In this document: positions 53,602 through 59,734 of the stretch, in pieces
Layout: each line of letters begins with the position of its first letter
How positions within the stretch are numbered: the first letter of the stretch is position 1
Source of the DNA: JAWKTT01 sp041398965
GTDB taxonomy: Bacteria > Planctomycetota > Planctomycetia > Planctomycetales > Planctomycetaceae
DNA length: 59,734 bases
Assembly: GCA_041398965.1 (NCBI GenBank)
Contig: JAWKTT010000029.1
Span: 1-59,734, forward strand
Direction of reading: 5' to 3'
The notes under the pieces: generated by a model
Seen by the model: the letters and a program-made list of their open reading frames with translations, nothing else
The model's database searches: none
Told to the model about the DNA's origin: nothing
Position numbers and translations under genes: made by a program

Positions 53602-56058
53602 TTAGGCTTCTCCCGTGAGATGTGAGGCGAGTTGGCGACAGGTTTGTAAGACTTGTTGTTGGGCGGTGTCGATTTCCCGCAAACGGATCGGGCGGACAGC
53701 TTTCAGGGACTGTTCCACCTCGACCCGGCTGATGTCTGGCAGCGAGGGGAGGATGCAATCCTTTAATTGTGACGATGCACCGAACAATGCGCGGGACCAA
53801 ACCTCCGCCGGGACTTCCTGGGCGACGTTTTGAATCAGTTCGAGAGGCGCATCACACAATGACTCGATGTTTGCGAGTGGGAATCTCGAAGGAGCCGAGT
53901 AGACGGAGACTGGCCCCCGTTCCACTGGATCGGCTTCCTGTTTTGGGGTGCGATCAATCGCACGCTCGACCGCCGATAGGGGGGGCGAGGGCTGACGCAA
54001 CGGGCCTCCCGACTTTCGTTCAGTCGACCTGAGTGCGGTTGTTGTCTTTGAAGAGTTCTTTCTTGACGCGGCGACCGACTGGCTTGAAACGGACGGGGCA
54101 GTCGCCTGGCGAGCTCGTTCATAGGCCGCTCCTCCGCAACGCTGTCCTCCGGGAATTAATGCCGGCGCAGCCACCATGCTGACAGGAGGGCGCGACTCCT
54201 GGGCCAGTGTTCGGCTTGTGTTGGCTGTTGTCTCATAGTGTGTGGCAACGTTCCGGCGGACCGCATCCTCAGCTGTTCGCACGGTCGTGGGGTCACGATC
54301 ATCGGATGTCGACGTCTCGGTCGCAGGACGATGTTCGTCACTGACAAGTGATGACGACATGTTGACGCCTGGGCTATGGATCGGGGCACATTCGTTATCA
54401 CCCGCGATCGGGTCGAGTTGCGACAATGCCCGCTCCAGTGGCGAGAGACCTCGCGGTCGCTGATGCGTGACGGGAGGCACAAAGCTCCTTCGTGGCGTCT
54501 CTTCCGTACGAGCGACTGGTTGTGGCGATTCCGGCTCGTCTTCCTTGTCGTCTTGAAAGGTTCGTATCGGAAGCTGCGCTCGACGTGATGGCGGCATCTG
54601 CGGCGGCGCTACCGTTTGATGCGAAGGCTCTGGATAAGAGAGTTCATCAGACGAACTCACAGCGGTTTGGTGGTGTGATTCCTCGTCGAACGACTCGGCT
54701 TCATACGCCTCGTGGATGGCCGTGTTGTCTTCGTATGACGACTGCCCAAACTGCGAAGAGGAGGCATTCTCATCAGGATAGGCGTTGTCATTGGGAGAGG
54801 CGCCGTTGGTCGCAATCGGTTGTGACTCGACTCCCTTGCGTCGCGGAAACAGCAGGCTGATGGCAGCGAGACCGGACAAGATTGCCAGCAATCGCATCAC
54901 CCCCGGCGTCATCACTGTCGCCATTGAGACGCCGTCGAACTGCTTCTTGACTGCTGTCGCTGCGATCGGAGTAGGAAGAGTGTCGACTGCGATGTGTTGC
55001 CATCCTGCTTCTGTCATCCCACCGGGGACCAGTCGGGCCACCTTCTCGTGGACGTTCTGTGAAACCTGTGCCTCAACACGACGAAACAGGTCGCGACGCT
55101 TCTCGATCGTCTGTGTGTCTGATGGCCGAACTTGTCCCCCGGCATCCAGGCCGGCGATGGCACGAAGATACGTTTCCGGAATCGACACCGTGACGGCAAC
55201 AGGTCCTGCGACCGAGTCTTGACCATTCGCCAAGTCCGATGATTCGTTGGAGGCGACGACGCGTTCGGGGACATGAACGGTCACCCGAACGCCGTCAATG
55301 TAGTCGAGCGCGGCGGCGAGTTTCCGTTGCAAAGACTGGCTGTGCTGTTCGGCAGCAGCGGTGCGAGTGGCCGCGGCATGATCGGCCGGGAACGCGGTCA
55401 TTGTCCCTTGATCGAAGACGACAACCGCCTCGGGAGCGAGATGACTCTTACTTCCGGCGACCGCCAACCGGACAGCATGTGCCATCTGCGGTGTGATAAC
55501 TTTCCCTTCAATGGCCCGAAGGTAGACCGTTGCCCGAGTCTCGTGCTCTCTTCGCCAACCGGTGTTGACGTCTTCATCCCAGACAACATCGGCAGAGGCA
55601 ATGTCTGGGAGGTCGCTCAGCAATCGACTCACCACTTGGGCCCGTGCAATCTCACGGGCTGCGTCGCGTTCTCGCGTACCCGAGAAGCGTCCCAAGCGAT
55701 CGTTCGCTTGCTGCCAGACATCCGCCCAGTGCTCAGTGGATGCAGCGGATTGTCGTCGCGGTGGTACCGCTTGAATGTAGTTCTGCAAGTCGTCTGCCGG
55801 GACGAGGACCACACCATCAACTAGTCGGGCACGACTGAGTAGTCGCGACTTCAGTTGTTGTTGCAGCGAGTCGAACTCCTGTCGACTGACGTTTTCCCAG
55901 TTCGGAAGCGGAACGTCCGCAGGAGGGGCATAGCGATTCCATGCGACCAGTCCGCCGACCAGCAACAGCATGACTCCGGTTCCCAATAACGCCTGTCGCG
56001 GTAACTGAGTCAGCAGTCCCGACAGTGTCGCCAGCGATTGAGGTGTCGAGTGCTCCAT
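53602..56058 (-). CDS. FliF M-ring protein fused to a FliG C-terminal-like domain
   Basis: An 818-residue membrane protein. After TM1 (about residues 22-42) comes the FliF/YscJ ring-building domain (about residues 55-220, with VVSRLLSDLPDIASADVVW and PEAVVVFDQGTM). A second periplasmic part leads to TM2 at 387-404. A cytoplasmic Pro/Ser/Thr-rich linker of about 320 residues follows. Residues 728-818 (bases 53605-53877) align with the C-terminal subdomain of FliG: LFGASSQLKDCILPSL, RPIRLREIDTAQQQVL. In flagella FliF forms the MS ring and FliG a separate switch ring that contacts the stator. The FliG N and middle domains are absent. The start ATG 56058 is chosen to fit TM1. A role in a flagellum or flagellum-derived complex is likely. 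Confidence 0.88.
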   Translation of the reverse strand: MEHSTPQSLATLSGLLTQLPRQALLGTGVMLLLVGGLVAWNRYAPPADVPLPNWENVSRQEFDSLQQQLKSRLLSRARLVDGVVLVPADDLQNYIQAVPPRRQSAASTEHWADVWQQANDRLGRFSGTRERDAAREIARAQVVSRLLSDLPDIASADVVWDEDVNTGWRREHETRATVYLRAIEGKVITPQMAHAVRLAVAGSKSHLAPEAVVVFDQGTMTAFPADHAAATRTAAAEQHSQSLQRKLAAALDYIDGVRVTVHVPERVVASNESSDLANGQDSVAGPVAVTVSIPETYLRAIAGLDAGGQVRPSDTQTIEKRRDLFRRVEAQVSQNVHEKVARLVPGGMTEAGWQHIAVDTLPTPIAATAVKKQFDGVSMATVMTPGVMRLLAILSGLAAISLLFPRRKGVESQPIATNGASPNDNAYPDENASSSQFGQSSYEDNTAIHEAYEAESFDEESHHQTAVSSSDELSYPEPSHQTVAPPQMPPSRRAQLPIRTFQDDKEDEPESPQPVARTEETPRRSFVPPVTHQRPRGLSPLERALSQLDPIAGDNECAPIHSPGVNMSSSLVSDEHRPATETSTSDDRDPTTVRTAEDAVRRNVATHYETTANTSRTLAQESRPPVSMVAAPALIPGGQRCGGAAYERARQATAPSVSSQSVAASRKNSSKTTTALRSTERKSGGPLRQPSPPLSAVERAIDRTPKQEADPVERGPVSVYSAPSRFPLANIESLCDAPLELIQNVAQEVPAEVWSRALFGASSQLKDCILPSLPDISRVEVEQSLKAVRPIRLREIDTAQQQVLQTCRQLASHLTGEA

Positions 56059-56174
56059 AGCGAATTGCACAACAGAGGGTTGCCAGAGAGGTATTGGCCC
56101 AACTCAAAGAACGCAGCGACATTCCGGCCAGTTGATCCAGCCGGAATGTCTCGGTACGTGTCGCCTGATTGAAC

Positions 56175-57581
56175 TTAGGCGACACGTCGGATGACTTGGT
56201 TTGAACCGGGGCCCCCACGTGGAGGATAGCCGTAATCACGGAGCTTACCCGACAAGGTTCGCAACCCAATTTGCAATGCCTTGGCGGTCATCTCGCGATT
56301 GCCACCGTAGCGATTAAAGGTTGCTTCGATCAGCTTCCGTTCCATCTCGCGGAGCGTCATGCCGGGGAGGTTGACCCAGTCAGAACCGGGGTTGTCGAGC
56401 CACGGTTTCAGCAGGTCGGGGGTGATGTCGCAATTCGTGTTGAGCGAGACACATCGGCTGAGAACGTTCCCCAACTGGCGGACATTTTCAGGCCAGGGCT
56501 GTTCTTGCAGCAACTTGACTGCCCCTTCACCCAATCGGCAAAGTGGTAATCCTTCCCGATGAGCGATTTCAACCAGCAGTTCTTCGACCAAAGGGACAAT
56601 GTCTTCGCGACGATCACTGAGGGCCGGGACTTCAATCCGCGATCCCTTGATCGCTCGGTAAAGTTCCGGGTCGAACCGACCGTCACGCACTTGCTCTTCG
56701 AGGTCGACATGCGTTGTTGCGACGACGCGAGCCGTACGGAACCGGCCCTCTGAGTTGGCGTCACCCTGCCGACTGGCAGCAGCCACGATGAGCTTGAGGA
56801 TGCGGGCTTGCGTTGTCAGCGGAATCGCGTCGACATCGTCCAGAACGAGAGTTCCGCCGCAAGCAGCGTCCCATCGTCCCGGCTCTCCCGACATGGGATC
56901 GCCGAACAACTCTTGCTCGATGGCATTGCCAGTCAGGACTCCGCAACGTAGTACGATGTAAGGGAGATCGGTCCCGAACTGAATGTTGTGCAGCGAACGA
57001 GCGGCAACATTTGTTCCTGACCCGGGAGGCCCCTGAATCAGCACGGGGTCGCGGTGTTCGGACTCTTGGCGTACTTGATCACGCAGTGATCGAACCGACT
57101 GACTGTGCCCAGTCAAAGGGTCTGCGGGGTTGTGAGCCAGCTTAATCGTCGGCTCTTCCGCTTGTTCGGGGACGAGAATCTCAGCCCGTCCCGCTGCTCG
57201 GAACAGGGCACCTGCCAGACGTTCGAGAGAAAGAGGTGGTCGCAGGATGTCGCAGCATTCGGGGATGTCGTCGCTGTCGGCGTATCGTGCTCCGAGTGGT
57301 GGAAGCACGATGAACTGCACGTTGCGACTCACCGCCTGCATCGCAGAAGCGAGGTCTCGTACCGTTTGCAACGAAGATGGCTCATCAAGAATACAGACAG
57401 CGAACGACCCTTGAGTCAGTCGTTGCCGAGCATCCGTGAGGTTAGCAACATACTCAGCAGTGAATCCGCCGCGGGCCGCCTCCTGTTGGAGTCGCAGTCC
57501 GGACCGTTCATCGCCAGACCATACGAGGAGTTTTCCGCCCGGCCGAATCGTGGCCGACCGTCCATGGAGTGTCGAGGTCAT
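56175..57581 (-). CDS. Degenerate sigma-54-activator-like regulator
   Basis: A 468-residue protein with a receiver-like domain (residues about 17-130), an AAA+ domain (about 150-395) and a Fis-type helix-turn-helix (about 427-452, GGNREMTAKALQIGLRTLSG). It resembles the FlbD/FleR/FlrC flagellar activators. Key residues are changed: Walker A reads GPPGSGTN with Asn for the catalytic Lys191; the sigma-54-contacting GAFTGA loop after ELFG is deleted; the receiver's acidic pair is Ser-Gly-Asp and its switch Lys is Arg. WPENVRQL and Walker B TLVLDDVDA remain. It probably cannot work as a standard ATP-driven activator and may be a DNA-binding or scaffold regulator. The fliF-like gene begins 117 bases downstream. 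The frame is open to 57872; ATG 57581 chosen. Confidence 0.85.
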   Translation of the reverse strand: MTSTLHGRSATIRPGGKLLVWSGDERSGLRLQQEAARGGFTAEYVANLTDARQRLTQGSFAVCILDEPSSLQTVRDLASAMQAVSRNVQFIVLPPLGARYADSDDIPECCDILRPPLSLERLAGALFRAAGRAEILVPEQAEEPTIKLAHNPADPLTGHSQSVRSLRDQVRQESEHRDPVLIQGPPGSGTNVAARSLHNIQFGTDLPYIVLRCGVLTGNAIEQELFGDPMSGEPGRWDAACGGTLVLDDVDAIPLTTQARILKLIVAAASRQGDANSEGRFRTARVVATTHVDLEEQVRDGRFDPELYRAIKGSRIEVPALSDRREDIVPLVEELLVEIAHREGLPLCRLGEGAVKLLQEQPWPENVRQLGNVLSRCVSLNTNCDITPDLLKPWLDNPGSDWVNLPGMTLREMERKLIEATFNRYGGNREMTAKALQIGLRTLSGKLRDYGYPPRGGPGSNQVIRRVA

Positions 57582-58090
57582 GTGACGCCCATCCTGGGTG
57601 AGAAGAGAGTTGAGAAGTGATTGAGAGGAGACAGAGCAACGAGACCACAGCGTCCTGCCTGAACGCATCCATGCGTCGACCGGCAACCACAGGGGATGAC
57701 TCCTTGAGAGAGGGTCAACACCTGCTGGACGTGTGAGTGGGGAGTGATTGTGAGGTAGGGATTTTGATCGGAACGATCGAAGACATGTGTCTGAAACGGG
57801 ACGCGGATGTGTCTGTCTCAGACGTTTGTTTGAGAGAGGGGAGTGATATCTCCGACCGGCAGAAAACGTCAAGATGTTGCTTTAGCAAATCATGCCGATT
57901 CTTTTCGCTTCTGTATTTTTTTCAAGAGGTTGCCCTTTCCGGCCTATTTCGCTGCAAAGCAAACTCGTCCTGGTATCCATTACCGGCAAAATCTGCCAGC
58001 GACTCCTGCGTGCGACTCCTGCCAGCGTTGCTGTGCAGGCCTGAGTTCGCACCGGGAACAATCATCTCCTCGGATTGGCTTACGACACTG
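57582..58090. other. Intergenic region between regulator and ECF sigma genes
   Basis: No supported gene in 509 bases. GCGACTCCTGC occurs twice about 13 bases apart near 58000. Promoters for the flagellar-like genes should lie here, but no sigma-54-type GG/GC pair was recognised with confidence. Confidence 0.35.
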
Positions 58091-58690
58091 TTACGTCTCA
58101 GGGCGAAGGTGCAGGCCGCGGAAGGTCAGCTTTTCGGCGAGCTTTTCTTTGGCGAGACGCAGGCGGCTCTTGGTCGTGGCCAACGGGGTCTCCATGATTT
58201 CGCACACTTCGTCCAGAGGAATCTCTTCGAAGTAGTGCAAGACAAAGACACTCCTCTGCACTTCGGGGATCTCGTCCAACGCCTCTTGAATGCACGACAG
58301 GACTTCGCTGCGATGGAGATTCTCATCGAGTGCGACGGCATCGGCCAGAAGGAGATCGACGGCTTGAGTGCCGTCATCCGTGCGACCCCGGGCGGCTCGG
58401 ATGAGGGCATCGTGCGAGCGTTTGCGGTAGTCGTCAATGAACAGATTGTGAGCAATGCGAAACAGCCAGCTCCGAAATCGCCCCAGAGGGAGATAGTCCC
58501 AGGACTGACTGTAAATCTTAAGCAGCGTCTCTTGAGCAAGGTCTTCCGAGAGCTGTCGATCGCGGGAGATGCGAATGAAGTAGCCGATCAACTTCCCTTG
58601 CCACTTTTCGACAATCTCATCAAACGCGGCCCGATCACCTTCTTGCAGGCGAATCATCAGCCGGTCGTCGTCAGAGATCGGAGAAATCAT
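58091..58690 (-). CDS. ECF-type RNA polymerase sigma factor
   Basis: A 199-residue sigma factor of the extracytoplasmic-function type. Region 2 includes QLSEDLAQETLLKIYSQSW and RFRSWLFRIAHNLFIDDYR; region 4 has IPLDEVCEIMETPLATTKSR. The frame is open to 59215, but the ATG at 58690 gives the normal ECF length and N-terminus. No anti-sigma gene is adjacent downstream. It lies upstream of the FliF/FlgI-like genes on the same strand, which may be chance. Confidence 0.9.
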   Translation of the reverse strand: MISPISDDDRLMIRLQEGDRAAFDEIVEKWQGKLIGYFIRISRDRQLSEDLAQETLLKIYSQSWDYLPLGRFRSWLFRIAHNLFIDDYRKRSHDALIRAARGRTDDGTQAVDLLLADAVALDENLHRSEVLSCIQEALDEIPEVQRSVFVLHYFEEIPLDEVCEIMETPLATTKSRLRLAKEKLAEKLTFRGLHLRPET

Positions 58691-58919
58691 GAAGCCCAAA
58701 AAACGGAAGGGTGGGATGCGACAGCGTCCGTTTGACGATTCGTCAAAGGGGGCAATATATTCGACAGAAGCACGGATATCGAACGAATCTTCCGTTGTGG
58801 AGTCGATGACAAGCGGTTTCGTCGAAAACTGATCGTGTCGAAGACTTGATTTCCCTGAACAATCGTCGATCCTTGTCAATTCATCCCTTCCCCCTTCCTC
58901 CCGCCGTTGATTCTGTCTG

Positions 58920-59734
58920 ATGCCTTTTTCCCAGTTCGAGTTGCCGTACGGTCGGACAGAGTCGTTTGTCTTTGAGCTGGAAACCGATCGCGTGATGGCG
59001 AGTCTGCTTCCGCCGAAATCGCTCACCGATGTTGCTGCCGCCGCCCGTGAGGCATTGCAGTCGCCAATCGATCTTCCCCCGTTGTCGCAAGCGCTGGTCA
59101 CGGGCGACAAGGTAGTGCTCTGTGTCGACCGCAGCACTCCGCAAGTGCCGCAACTCATAGCTGCCGTGTGGGCCGAGTTGGATCGGTCCGGGATTGCAGC
59201 GGAGGATGTACTCATTCTGCATGCCGCCGGTTTGAAGGGGGCGACTCCCGGCGACCCGCGCGGCCAACTCCCTCGTGAAGTCGCCCAGAAAATTCAGTGG
59301 AAGAAACACGATCCCGGGCCGGAGGAAGCTTGTGCGTATCTCGCAACCACAGCCTCTGGAGAGCGAATTTATCTGGCGTCCGAGGTCGTCCATGCCGACT
59401 TTGTGATGTGCCTCGGGGCCATTGGCTTTGATCCACTATTGGGTTACCGGGGGACCTTGAGTTGCCTGTATCCCGGGCTGTCAACCACCGAGGCGATGCG
59501 ACGGATGTGGGGAGGAGGTCATGTCGAACTCGAACCACACGACCCCCGCCCCTTGCGTGAGATCATCGAAGAGATCGGTTGGCTCTTGGGGACACAGTAT
59601 CACCTGCAAGTCTTGCCTGGTCCGCGTGGTGGGGTCGCTCACGTTTTTGCCGGTGCGGGCGATGCTGTCTTGAAGCAGGGGAAGCAATGCCTGGATGACG
59701 AGTGGAAGCTCAACCTGTCGACACGTCCGGAACT
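58920..59734 (+). CDS. LarA N-terminal-like (DUF2088) protein, truncated by window end
   Basis: The first 271 codons of a gene running off the right edge. The product resembles the N-terminal domain of nickel-pincer lactate racemase (LarA/DUF2088), with LCVDRSTPQVPQL matching the nucleotide-like binding motif DxTRPxP. Residues expected for catalysis appear altered: the Gly-x-His-Arg loop reads AAGLKGATPGD, the Pro-His segment reads GFDPLLGY, and the lysine that holds the cofactor is in a segment reading GTLSCLYPG. It may therefore be a non-racemase relative. Start ATG 58920 is the first in frame. No ribosome site is clear. Confidence 0.7.
   Translation, partial: MPFSQFELPYGRTESFVFELETDRVMASLLPPKSLTDVAAAAREALQSPIDLPPLSQALVTGDKVVLCVDRSTPQVPQLIAAVWAELDRSGIAAEDVLILHAAGLKGATPGDPRGQLPREVAQKIQWKKHDPGPEEACAYLATTASGERIYLASEVVHADFVMCLGAIGFDPLLGYRGTLSCLYPGLSTTEAMRRMWGGGHVELEPHDPRPLREIIEEIGWLLGTQYHLQVLPGPRGGVAHVFAGAGDAVLKQGKQCLDDEWKLNLSTRPE

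Noticed and set aside
57737..58735. Plus-strand 332-codon open frame
   Set aside because: It is the reverse-strand shadow of the ECF sigma gene, whose regions 2 and 4 are clear.
1..59734. CRISPR arrays, rRNA, tRNA, prophage or insertion-sequence genes
   Set aside because: No regular repeat-spacer pattern, transposase, integrase or structural phage gene was recognised on either strand, and no RNA-gene core sequences were found by eye.

Overview
The window looks like a chromosomal segment of a planctomycete, most likely of the order Planctomycetales. The basis is gene content: two formylglycine sulfatases, a TIGR02604-type PVC dehydrogenase with a C-terminal CxxCH haem site, DUF1501, DUF1559 and DUF1080 proteins, and weak or absent Shine-Dalgarno sequences. 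I found no rRNA, tRNA, CRISPR array or intact mobile element. The taxonomic call is inference from family distribution; no search was run.

Layout. 0.4-5 kb: a plus-strand cluster of a GT39-like membrane glycosyltransferase, a GT2 glycosyltransferase, a DUF1559 pilin-like protein and a small lipoprotein, followed by a short tandem repeat. 5-9 kb: a CBM9/DOMON-like protein on the minus strand, then a YbdK-type carboxylate-amine ligase, RibD and a HicB-HicA pair. 9-11.3 kb: a decayed DUF1501 gene and a low-information stretch with a large imperfect inverted repeat. 11.3-22.7 kb: mostly minus-strand catabolic genes (DUF1080, DUF493, a DPP IV-like peptidase, an enolase-superfamily cis-3-hydroxyproline dehydratase-like enzyme with a divergent PAS-AraC regulator, the PVC cytochrome and a sulfatase). 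23-31 kb: a sigma-70 factor, a CarH-like regulator without cobalamin-ligand histidines, CarB, a YugP-type membrane metallopeptidase and an FHA-GGDEF protein.

31-37 kb: an SDR enzyme, a lone ABC ATPase, a two-cluster ferredoxin, a GcvH-like lipoyl carrier and a SufE-SufS fusion, all on the minus strand. The last three together suggest an iron-sulfur, lipoyl or persulfide chemistry module. 38-47 kb: a sulfatase, an FHA protein, an Hpt protein, MobA, a DUF2156 aminoacyltransferase-like protein, a GNAT protein, a sulfotransferase and glycogen synthase.

47-59.7 kb holds the most unusual content. SMC carries a roughly 76-residue acidic insertion. Upstream of it lie a FlgI-like lipoprotein with an internal HEAT-like insertion and a FliF whose C-terminus is a FliG C-terminal-like domain. 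Upstream of these is a sigma-54-activator homologue that has lost the Walker A lysine and the GAFTGA loop. All are on the minus strand, preceded by an ECF sigma factor. No other flagellar gene is visible, so this could be part of a divergent flagellum or a repurposed FliF/FliG/FlgI-like envelope assembly. A truncated LarA-like gene without the expected catalytic residues runs off the right edge.
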